Shown piece by piece: positions 13,512-19,740 of a stretch of 22,308 nt of DNA (positions are counted from its first letter, which is position 1; each line of letters begins with the position of its first letter). The position numbers and the translations under genes were made by a program. Origin of the DNA: Vulcanimicrobiota bacterium. GTDB taxonomy: Bacteria; Vulcanimicrobiota; Vulcanimicrobiia; Vulcanimicrobiales; Vulcanimicrobiaceae. The notes beneath the pieces were generated by a model. It saw only the letters and a list, made by a program, of their open reading frames with translations, was not told the DNA's origin and did not search any database. The stretch is taken from the NCBI GenBank assembly GCA_019233165.1, contig JAFAMS010000281.1, positions 1 through 22,308 of the forward strand. The letters run 5' to 3'.

Positions 13512-15577
13512 GACGAAATCAAAATCGCTCGGGCGCTGGGGACCGCTTCGACGAGCGCGCGTAAGCCGGCGTTCTCGGGCCGCTCCAATTCCGGATCGGC
13601 CGAAACGATAGCATCCGCTTCACGCTTCGCCTCGAGGTACACGGAGAAGTCTTGCACGAGGTCCCCAAAGGTTCCGCTGCCGGCCCCCGTCTGGAGCGTC
13701 CCCGCCATCTCGCCGGCACGCCGCAGCCGCAGGTCCTCTTCGGCGATCCGGAACCCGTCTTCGGTCTGCGAGAGGACCTCGAGACGCCGGGCCTCCGCCG
13801 CGTCGTCGGGAGCGACCAGGACGCAATAGGAGCGCGCCGAGCCCCGGCCGACTCGTCCCCGGAGCTGATGGAGCTGCGCGAGCCCGTAGCGGTGGGCGTC
13901 CAGAACGACCATCAGGGCTGCGTTCGGGACGTCGACCCCGACCTCCACGACCGTCGTCGCGATCAGCACGTCGGTCTCCCCGCGGCTGAATCGGTCCATC
14001 GCGGCATCCTTCTCGCGCGGCGGCATCCGGCCGTGGAGCAGATCGACGCGAAGCCCCTTCAGCTCCCGCCGCCGAACGCGCTCGGCCTCGTCGACCGCGG
14101 CTACTCGCGACGACGGGCCCTCACCCGATTCGATCGCGGGCGCGACGACGTAAGCTTGTCGGCCCCGGGCGACTTGCCCGCGGACGAACTCGTAGACGCG
14201 CGCCTTGCGGCTCTCGCGAACGACGTAGGTTTCGATCGGGATCCGGCCCGGGGGCATCTCGTCGATCGTCGAGAGATCGAGATCCGCGTAGCGCGTCTGC
14301 GCGAGCGTCCGCGGGATCGGCGTCGCCGTCATGTGGAGCGTGTGCGGCGCGACCTCGCCTTTGGCGCGCAACGCGGCGCGCTGGGCGACGCCGAAGCGAT
14401 GTTGCTCGTCGATGATCACAAGACCCAAGCGCTTGAATTCGACGCTCTCGGTGAGCAGGGCGTGCGTTCCGATCGCAAGCAGCGCCTCGCCGCTCGCGAT
14501 CCGCTCGTTGGCAGTGCGTCGCGCACCCGCCGCGAGGCTTCCGAAGACGGCTTCGACGGCGATTCCGAACGGGAGCAGGAGCGGCGCAAGCTTCTCGGCA
14601 TGTTGCGCGGCGAGGATCTCGGTCGGCGCCATCAGCGCGCTTTGCACGCCGGAATCGGCGGCTGCGAGGATCGCAGCGGCAGCGACCAGCGTCTTCCCCG
14701 AGCCTACGTCGCCTTGCAGGAGGCGGTTCATCGCGTGCGGCTCGCGGAGGTCCTTCCAGATCTCCTCGATGACGCGCCGCTGCGCACCGGTGAGCGCGAA
14801 CGGGAGCGCGCGCTCGAAGCGTTCGAAAAGCGCCGGCGGTGCGGCGAGTGCGAGCGCGTGACCTTCGCGCTTGCGTTGCAGCCGGACCAGCGCCGCCGCG
14901 AGCGCGATCGAAAAGAACTCTTCGTAGATGATCCGGCGGCGCGCCGGGAGGACGTCGTCCATTTCCCGCGGCGCGTGAATATCGTGCCAGGCGGCGCGCG
15001 CGTCGAGTAAACGATGCCGGCGCACGACGGCCGCGGGGAGCCGCTCTTCGACGTCCTCCAGAAGGCGGGGAAGATTTTTGGCGATTGCGGCGCGGATCGT
15101 CCTGGACAACAGATCTTTGGAGGCGGGGTAGACCGGGACGATCTCTCCTTTATACTCGGTGTCGTCGCCCAGGATCCGGTGGTTCGTAACGTTCAGCTCG
15201 ATCGTCACCGCGCCGCGCCGCCGTTTCGCTTGCGCGCGCCCGGCGACGAAGAGGCGCATCCCGGCGCTCAGCCTTCCCGCTAAGCCGCGACGGCCGTACC
15301 AAACCGCCGCGAGCGTCCCGCTCTCGTCCTGCAGGACCGCGCTCGTGATCGGGATGCGCGCGCGAACGTCGCGCACGCTCGCGATTCGCGCGACCGCGAT
15401 CTCGTCGAATGCCTCGTCGCTGCGGAGCGCCCGCGCGGCGATCGTCGCGAGTGGCGTCGGCCGCCGCCAATCCTTGTAATCGCGCGGGACGTGCGCCAAG
15501 AGGTCGCGGTGCGTTAGAATCCCCATCTCGGCGAATTGCCGCGCCGTTTGCGGCCCGACGCCGGCGAGATCGATCAG
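13508..15577 (-). CDS. recG: ATP-dependent DNA helicase RecG, probable CTG start
   Basis: RecG is a superfamily-2 helicase that remodels stalled replication forks and Holliday junctions. From a CTG at 15577 the product is 689 residues, the usual length. It begins (M)[33 protein letters not shown], the start of the family's N-terminal wedge region. Helicase motifs follow: LLQGDVGSGKT near residue 288, MAPTEILAAQH, DEQHRFGVAQR near 388, MTATPIPRTL, LLHGRMPPREK, IATTVVEVGVDVPNA and QLRGRVGRG. No ATG, GTG or TTG lies close upstream; a GTG at 15679 would add an arginine-rich tail overlapping hisIE by about 105 bases, and the first downstream ATG would cut the conserved wedge. The CTG overlaps the hisIE TGA as CTGA. 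Gene identity is certain, the start codon inferred. Confidence 0.95.
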   Translation of the reverse strand: MIDLAGVGPQTARQFAEMGILTHRDLLAHVPRDYKDWRRPTPLATIAARALRSDEAFDEIAVARIASVRDVRARIPITSAVLQDESGTLAAVWYGRRGLAGRLSAGMRLFVAGRAQAKRRRGAVTIELNVTNHRILGDDTEYKGEIVPVYPASKDLLSRTIRAAIAKNLPRLLEDVEERLPAAVVRRHRLLDARAAWHDIHAPREMDDVLPARRRIIYEEFFSIALAAALVRLQRKREGHALALAAPPALFERFERALPFALTGAQRRVIEEIWKDLREPHAMNRLLQGDVGSGKTLVAAAAILAAADSGVQSALMAPTEILAAQHAEKLAPLLLPFGIAVEAVFGSLAAGARRTANERIASGEALLAIGTHALLTESVEFKRLGLVIIDEQHRFGVAQRAALRAKGEVAPHTLHMTATPIPRTLAQTRYADLDLSTIDEMPPGRIPIETYVVRESRKARVYEFVRGQVARGRQAYVVAPAIESGEGPSSRVAAVDEAERVRRRELKGLRVDLLHGRMPPREKDAAMDRFSRGETDVLIATTVVEVGVDVPNAALMVVLDAHRYGLAQLHQLRGRVGRGSARSYCVLVAPDDAAEARRLEVLSQTEDGFRIAEEDLRLRRAGEMAGTLQTGAGSGTFGDLVQDFSVYLEAKREADAIVSADPELERPENAGLRALVEAVPSARAILISS

Positions 15578-16200
15578 TTCGCTCTGCGCTTGAATTCGGC
15601 CCCGACCTCGTCGAGCGTGACGTCTTCTTCCGCCAGCAAAACGAGCGTGTGAAACATGAGGTCGGCGGCCTCCCACACGATCTCTTCGCGCTTGCGGTTT
15701 TTCGCAGCGATCACCAGCTCGGTCGCTTCCTCGCCGATCTTCTTTCCGATGCGATCGACGCCCCCGGCGAGCAACTTCGCGACGTAGCTTTTCTGCGGAT
15801 CGGCGCCGCGACGCGCTTCGATCACCGCTTCCAGGTGCGCGACGGCCGCACGGAAGGCACCGGCCCGTTCGCCCTCCGGCGCGGCGAGAACCGCGTCGTG
15901 AAAGCACGACTCCGCACCCGTGTGGCACGCCGGACCGGCCGGGACGACGCGGTAGACGAGCGCGTCCCCGTCGCAATCGGCGTCGATCGCGACGACGCGC
16001 TGCGTGTTTCCCGATTCCTCGCCTTTGCGCCACAGCTTGTTGCGAGAGCGCGACCACAGGTGCGTCTCCCGCGTCGCGATCGTCTTTTCGACGGCTTCGC
16101 GATTCGCGTACGCCAGCGTGAGCAGCGAACCGCTTCCGGCGTCGACGATCGCGACCGGGATGAGCCCATCGGCGCCGAAGCGCAGCCCCTCCAGCGTCAT
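15574..16200 (-). CDS. hisIE: Bifunctional phosphoribosyl-AMP cyclohydrolase / phosphoribosyl-ATP pyrophosphatase HisIE
   Basis: HisIE catalyses steps 2 and 3 of histidine synthesis. Residues 1-110 are the HisI cyclohydrolase: [31 protein letters not shown], the metal-binding DCD at 75-77 and zinc cysteines Cys76, Cys92 and Cys99 in [10 protein letters not shown]. Residues 115-208 are the HisE pyrophosphatase: [18 protein letters not shown] at 150-167 and [13 protein letters not shown]. The order HisI-HisE and length 208 match the usual fusion. The ATG at 16200 overlaps the hisF stop (ATGA). Its own TGA overlaps the presumed recG CTG. It is paired with hisF; the remaining his genes are not in the window. 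Confidence 0.96.
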   Translation of the reverse strand: MTLEGLRFGADGLIPVAIVDAGSGSLLTLAYANREAVEKTIATRETHLWSRSRNKLWRKGEESGNTQRVVAIDADCDGDALVYRVVPAGPACHTGAESCFHDAVLAAPEGERAGAFRAAVAHLEAVIEARRGADPQKSYVAKLLAGGVDRIGKKIGEEATELVIAAKNRKREEIVWEAADLMFHTLVLLAEEDVTLDEVGAEFKRRAN

Positions 16201-16970
16201 CGCGCCAAGACGGGGAGCGGCCGCACCGGGATCCCGCGTTCGCCGAGCGCGCTTTTCAGAGATCCGATTTCGAGGATTCCATAATGGAAGAGCGAGGCCG
16301 CGAGCGCGGCGTCGGCACCGGCGCGCTCGAAAACCTCGACGAAGTGCTGCGTCGTCCCCGCGCCGCCCGAAGCAATGACCGGCGCGTCGACGGCGTCGCG
16401 TACGGCGGCGGTGAGCTCGAGGTCGTAACCGCTGCGGGTTCCGTCCCGATCCATGCTGGTGAGCAAAATCTCGCCGGCGCCGCGCGCGCAGGCTTCGCGC
16501 GCCCAGTCGACCGCGTCTTTACCGCTCGGCGTCCTTCCGCCGTCGACGATCACTTCCCACGACGAACCGGCGCGTCGCGCATCGATCGCAACGACGACGC
16601 ATTGCGATCCGAATTCTGCGGCGGCCGCATCGATCAGCGCGGGAGAGCGCACCGCGGCGCTATTGATCGAGATCTTATCGCACCCCGAGCGGAGCAGGTC
16701 TCTGGCGTCCGCAACGCCGTCGATCCCGCCACCGACGGCGAAGGGGATCGTCAGCTCGGCTGCGACCGCGCGGACCACCGCCCGCGTCGCGCGCCGGCCC
16801 TCGACCGTCGCGGTAATATCGAGAAAGACCAGCTCGTCGGCCCCCGCGCGCTCGTATGCGCGGGCGAGCGCTACGGGATCGCCCGCGTCGACGAGGTCCA
16901 CGAAGCGCACGCCTTTTACAACCCGCCCGGCTTTGATGTCCAGACAGGGGATGATTCGCCGCGCCAGCAT
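16197..16970 (-). CDS. hisF: Imidazole glycerol phosphate synthase cyclase subunit HisF
   Basis: HisF is a TIM barrel that, with ammonia from HisH, converts PRFAR to imidazole glycerol phosphate and AICAR, linking histidine and purine synthesis. The 257-residue protein starts [21 protein letters not shown] with catalytic Asp11. The second catalytic aspartate, Asp130, is in VVVAIDARR. Phosphate-binding loops appear as [22 protein letters not shown] and [11 protein letters not shown]. It starts three bases after the stop of the PP2C gene, so it is probably read from the same transcript. No hisH or hisA is visible here. Confidence 0.97.
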   Translation of the reverse strand: MLARRIIPCLDIKAGRVVKGVRFVDLVDAGDPVALARAYERAGADELVFLDITATVEGRRATRAVVRAVAAELTIPFAVGGGIDGVADARDLLRSGCDKISINSAAVRSPALIDAAAAEFGSQCVVVAIDARRAGSSWEVIVDGGRTPSGKDAVDWAREACARGAGEILLTSMDRDGTRSGYDLELTAAVRDAVDAPVIASGGAGTTQHFVEVFERAGADAALAASLFHYGILEIGSLKSALGERGIPVRPLPVLAR

Positions 16971-16973
16971 CTG

Positions 16974-18368
16974 CTAAACGGTTTCGTCGGGCTCTGGGGC
17001 GCTACCGCCTTCGAAGCGGAGGGCGAGCAACGCCAAATCGTCGGAGATCGTCCCGCCGCTCCGCTCCCGCACCGCCTCGACGACGGCGTCGCACAGCAAT
17101 TGCGGCGCGGTTGGGACCCGCGCGATCAGCTCCATCGCCGCAGCGACGCCCAGCATCTCACCGCTGCCGTCGCGCGCTTCGGTAAGACCGTCGGTCGCGA
17201 GCAGAATCACGTCGCCGGGCTCCATCGGTTCGACCGCGGTCCGATACGCCGAGTCCGCTTCGAGTCCGACGATTGGCCCCCCGATCTCCAGCGCTTTGAC
17301 CGTCGCGTCGCGACGAAAGAACGCCGGCTCGTGTCCCGCGCTGACGTACCGCAGTTTGCGCTGGTTCAGGTCGACGACGCCGAGAAACGCGACCGCGAAC
17401 ATCGCCGGATCGCTCACGGTGCGCGCGAAGAGGCGGTTGAACTCGGTCATGACGGCGGCCGGATCGGCGTGCGTCTCGAGCAGTGCCCGGATCGAGTACT
17501 TGCAGAACGCGGTATTCACGACCGCGTCGATCCCCTTGCCGCTCATGTCGGCGATCACGATCGCTCCGCAGGCGTCGTCGAGCCGCCACGCGTCGAAGAG
17601 ATCGCCGCCGACTTCTGCCTCGCGCGTCGCCGAGATGTAGGCCGTCCCGATCGACGAGCCCGGAATCGTCTGCCATCCGACGCCGAGCGCCGCCTGCAGG
17701 CTGGCCGCGATCGAGTGCTGGCGCTCGAGCGCCGCCGACGTGGTCACGTGCTCGATCGTCAAGTAGAATCCGGCGAGAGCGAAGATCAAGACGAAGCCGA
17801 TCGCGTATTCGACCGTGTGGTCGATGTTTTCGGCGAGCATCGCTTGGACGGCGTCGTTCTTCCCGCTGACGTAGGCTCGCAGCGCGGCCGCTTCGTTGCG
17901 CAAGCGATCGGTCAGGATCTTGCCGTACGACTCGCGGTCCCGAACGTTGCGCGGCGTCGGCGCGGCGATCAACGGTTCGGCGACCTGACTGCGCCACTGA
18001 CGATGCCAGTCCCGAATCCGCGCCAGGTAGCGGAGCGCCGGCGCGAGATCCGTCCCGGAGAGCGAGCGCGCGGCGATCGCGTACTGCTCTTCGAAGGGAT
18101 CGATGACGCCCGAGAGATACGGCTCGAGAAACTCGCGCTGTCGCGCGATGAGGTACCCGCGCAGCGACGTTTCTTCATCGAGCTGCACCCGCACCAGCGC
18201 GTCGGTGCGCTCCTGAATCGCGAAGAGCAGCCGCGACTCGGCCGCCGCCGCGCTGAGCTGGCGGACCGCGACGAAACCGGCGACGATTGCGACGATCAGA
18301 ACCAGCAGAATCAGCGTCGCGAGTACGATCGCGCCGCCGGTGCCGATGCCGGAAGGGCGGCGCGGCAC
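16974..18368 (-). CDS. Membrane sensor Ser/Thr phosphatase: CHASE3-like + PP2C (SpoIIE/RsbU type)
   Basis: This is a 464-residue protein. A transmembrane helix near residues 13-35 is followed by an external helical domain of about 150 residues (QERTDALVRVQLDEETSLRGYLIARQREFLEPY) resembling CHASE3. A second helix (YAIGFVLIFALAGFYLTI, 187-205) leads to a cytoplasmic SpoIIE-type PP2C phosphatase with EVGGDLFDAW (253-261), IADMSGKGIDAVV, YVSAGHEPAFF, LLATDGLTEARD and SDDLALLAL. Such enzymes dephosphorylate anti-anti-sigma factors in partner-switching stress pathways; none is encoded here. The GTG at 18368 is chosen because the open frame upstream runs into tRNA-Cys. The start lies 24 bases after the tRNA-Cys 3' end, so the tRNAs and this gene may share a transcript. 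Confidence 0.88.
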   Translation of the reverse strand: MPRRPSGIGTGGAIVLATLILLVLIVAIVAGFVAVRQLSAAAAESRLLFAIQERTDALVRVQLDEETSLRGYLIARQREFLEPYLSGVIDPFEEQYAIAARSLSGTDLAPALRYLARIRDWHRQWRSQVAEPLIAAPTPRNVRDRESYGKILTDRLRNEAAALRAYVSGKNDAVQAMLAENIDHTVEYAIGFVLIFALAGFYLTIEHVTTSAALERQHSIAASLQAALGVGWQTIPGSSIGTAYISATREAEVGGDLFDAWRLDDACGAIVIADMSGKGIDAVVNTAFCKYSIRALLETHADPAAVMTEFNRLFARTVSDPAMFAVAFLGVVDLNQRKLRYVSAGHEPAFFRRDATVKALEIGGPIVGLEADSAYRTAVEPMEPGDVILLATDGLTEARDGSGEMLGVAAAMELIARVPTAPQLLCDAVVEAVRERSGGTISDDLALLALRFEGGSAPEPDETV

Positions 18369-18391
18369 GCGGCGGCGTTCGAGCGCATTTC

Positions 18392-18466
18392 TGGAGGCGA
18401 CGCCCAGACTCGAACTGGGGAATGGAGCTTTTGCAGAGCTCTGCCTTACCACTTGGCTACGTCGCC
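18392..18466 (-). tRNA. tRNA-Cys (GCA)
   Basis: On the minus strand the 7-bp acceptor GGCGACG pairs with CGTCGCC, and the anticodon loop CTGCAAA (anticodon GCA) is closed by GAGCT/AGCTC. The T-arm is CCCAG-TTCGAGT-CTGGG. The discriminator is U and an encoded CCA follows (18394-18392), all correct for cysteine. Confidence 0.97.
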
Positions 18467-18474
18467 GACCGGCT

Positions 18475-18548
18475 TGGAGCGGGTACCGAGAATCGAACTC
18501 GGACGTTCAGCTTGGGAAGCTGACAGGCTACCATTACATCACACCCGC
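18475..18548 (-). tRNA. tRNA-Gly (CCC)
   Basis: The acceptor GCGGGTG pairs with TACCCGC (last pair G-U). The D-arm contains ATGGTAG, the anticodon loop TTCCCAA (anticodon CCC) is closed by TCAGC/GCTGA, and the T-arm is CCGAG-TTCGATT-CTCGG. Encoded CCA is present. It lies eight bases upstream of tRNA-Cys, so the two are a tandem transcript. Confidence 0.96.
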
Positions 18549-18737
18549 CGAAGGGCGACGGGCTGCGTTCGTTGGTCTCTTCGGGGCGTCCTGTAGGGAG
18601 CCAAGCACGGGGCCGGTGCGGCCGATTAGAAGCATGCGGACACCATTTGGGAGGCAGCTCGCTCGCGGAGGGCACAAGCGAAGAAGCCGGTCTCCCGAAT
18701 CGAACGAAGGGTCTCCTGCAGACGTTGATGAGATGAG
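18549..18737. other. 189-base divergent spacer between tRNA-Gly and the M48 gene
   Basis: This spacer must contain the tRNA promoter (minus strand) and the M48 promoter (plus strand). I could not pick a convincing -35/-10 pair for either. A small GC dyad (GGCCGGTGCGGCC) lies near 18611-18623. A direct repeat GGTCTCC flanks a T-loop-like stretch near 18690-18718. No gene is seen. Confidence 0.4.
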
Positions 18738-19535
18738 ATGAACGTCATGAGCAAGCGGCTCGGCGCGCTGTTGCTTGGTTTGGTTCTCGCCCTCGGAGCC
18801 GCCGGCGCGGCGTCTGCCGATCAGACCGAAGATCAAATCGGCGCGCAAGTCTACCAACAACTCGCGCAAAAAGGTGAGATTCTCGACTCCTCGCCCTACT
18901 ACGCCGTCCTCAATCCGATCGCGCGCCAAATCAAGACGGTCGCGGACAAGCAATACGATCGTCCTTTTCGGTTCATCCTCGTCCACGAAACGCAGCCCAA
19001 CGCGTTCTCGGTCCCAGGCGGCAACGTGTACGTCACCGATTCGCTGATCCGGTTCGTGCGAAATCGCGAAGAGCTCGCCGGGGTGCTCTGTCACGAGACC
19101 TCACACACGATCCATCACGACGTCGTCAACAACATGCGCAAGGATCAGAACGTCAGCTTGGCCGCCGGCGTCCTCGAGATTCTCACCGGCGGGCACGGGC
19201 TATCCAACGCCGTGATCGGACTGGGCGCGAACGCGACCGCGCTGAACTTCTCGCGCGCAGTCGAGACGGCAGCGGACCTCAAAGGCGCCGACACGTGCGC
19301 CGAAGCCGGATTCAACCCGTGGGGAATGGTTTGGCTCTTCCAACAGTTCCAGGCAAGCGGAAACGGCGGGACGATGGAGATGCTCTCGGATCACCCGCGC
19401 GACGACCATCGCATCGCGGATCTCGAGCGCCACTTCCGGGCGAACCCGGCGCTGTTCGGATCGTTCAGCCCCGAGATTGCAACCGGGACGCCGCTCTGGA
19501 CGCAGACGCCGCCTCCCGCGGCGTACCAACGGTAG
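18738..19535 (+). CDS. Secreted M48-family zinc metalloprotease
   Basis: This is a 265-residue exported protease. The signal peptide MNVMSKRLGALLLGLVLALG (then AAGAASAD) ends near residue 28. The gluzincin site is LAGVLCHETSHTIHH, where HETSH at 119-123 is the HExxH motif. The third zinc ligand is probably Glu176 in FSRAVETAADLKG, followed by the family's AEAGFNPWGM and the SDHPRDDHRIADL tail motif. With no transmembrane helices other than the signal it resembles BepA/LoiP-type soluble M48 proteases that handle envelope quality control. The start may be 18738 or the in-frame ATG at 18747; neither has a clear ribosome-binding site. Its stop lies five bases before the promoter-like start of the aromatic leader. 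Confidence 0.9.
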   Translation: MNVMSKRLGALLLGLVLALGAAGAASADQTEDQIGAQVYQQLAQKGEILDSSPYYAVLNPIARQIKTVADKQYDRPFRFILVHETQPNAFSVPGGNVYVTDSLIRFVRNREELAGVLCHETSHTIHHDVVNNMRKDQNVSLAAGVLEILTGGHGLSNAVIGLGANATALNFSRAVETAADLKGADTCAEAGFNPWGMVWLFQQFQASGNGGTMEMLSDHPRDDHRIADLERHFRANPALFGSFSPEIATGTPLWTQTPPPAAYQR

Positions 19536-19540
19536 CGTGC

Positions 19541-19571
19541 TTGACACTACCCAGGGGGCCTATGGTTGAAT
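19541..19571 (+). promoter_or_regulatory. Candidate promoter of the aromatic leader operon
   Basis: A consensus -35 TTGACA (19541-19546) lies five bases after the M48 stop. The best -10 candidates are TTGAAT (19566-19571, spacer 19) or TATGGT (19561-19566, spacer 14). Both are imperfect. With the first, transcription would start near 19578, almost at the ATG at 19580. Confidence 0.45.
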
Positions 19572-19663
19572 GGCTGGGTATGACCGCGGCGGATTTCTCG
19601 TATTTCGCGTATTTCTTTAGCTGGGCGGAGGCGCCGCTTCGGCCGAGAAGGGTACGCGCGTAA
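19562..19663 (+). CDS. Aromatic-amino-acid leader peptide of the pheA-aroF fusion
   Basis: This is a 33-codon reading frame. After MVEWLGMTAA comes DFSYFAYFFSW (about residues 11-21), seven aromatic codons in eleven: four Phe, two Tyr, one Trp. A basic tail AEAPLRPRRVRA follows. Ribosomes would stall here when charged tRNA-Phe, -Tyr or -Trp is short. The frame ends 77 bases before the start of the prephenate dehydratase-DAHP synthase gene and upstream of an intrinsic terminator, the classical layout of an attenuation leader. The start is either ATG 19562 (AGGGGG only three bases upstream) or ATG 19580 (nearly leaderless from the TTGACA promoter). Both include the aromatic run. The peptide itself needs no function. 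Confidence 0.82.
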   Translation: MVEWLGMTAADFSYFAYFFSWAEAPLRPRRVRA

Positions 19664-19711
19664 ACGGGATCCCGGCCGGGACCCAAACGTAAGCCCCTCG
19701 CCGAAGCGGCG
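19632..19711 (+). promoter_or_regulatory. Antiterminator: leader tail pairs with the terminator 5' arm
   Basis: Bases 19632-19643, within the Ala-Pro-Leu-Arg codons of the leader, are exactly complementary to 19700-19711 (12 of 12). That second segment lies in the terminator stem, so pairing prevents the terminator from forming. A ribosome stalled on the Phe/Tyr codons (19595-19618) leaves 19632-19643 free; a ribosome moving on through 19625-19660 covers it. Confidence 0.72.
19666..19684 (+). promoter_or_regulatory. Central hairpin of the leader RNA
   Basis: GGG-A-TCCC pairs with GGGA-CCC around a GGCC loop, with one bulged A. It lies between the antiterminator arms just after the leader stop. 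It could act as the pause hairpin that synchronises polymerase and ribosome, and would bring the two antiterminator arms together. Confidence 0.5.
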
Positions 19712-19722
19712 GGGGTCTTTTT
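19694..19722 (+). terminator. Intrinsic terminator/attenuator before pheA-aroF
   Basis: The stem is CCCC (19694-19697), bulged T, CGCCG (19699-19703), loop AAG, CGGCG (19707-19711), GGGG (19712-19715), followed by TCTTTTT. It is nine GC pairs with a U-run, standing before rather than after a gene. Confidence 0.85.
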
Positions 19723-19725
19723 GTT

Positions 19726-19731
19726 AGGAGG
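19726..19731 (+). promoter_or_regulatory. Consensus Shine-Dalgarno AGGAGG of pheA-aroF
   Basis: AGGAGG stands nine bases before the ATG at 19741, directly after the terminator U-run. Translation should be efficient once the attenuator is read through, so control is mainly transcriptional. Confidence 0.8.
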
Positions 19732-19740
19732 CTTTTTTCG

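Noticed and set aside
18369..18452. Longer N-terminus for the PP2C gene
   Set aside because: The extension would be encoded inside tRNA-Cys; the GTG at 18368 just before the first membrane helix is preferred.
16284..18596. 770-codon plus-strand open frame
   Set aside because: It runs antisense through hisF, the PP2C gene and both tRNAs. Composition and lack of motifs mark it as a shadow.
18690..18718. Possible degenerate tRNA (GTTCGATTC T-loop-like stretch on the minus strand)
   Set aside because: The flanking stem does not pair properly and no acceptor or anticodon arm could be drawn.
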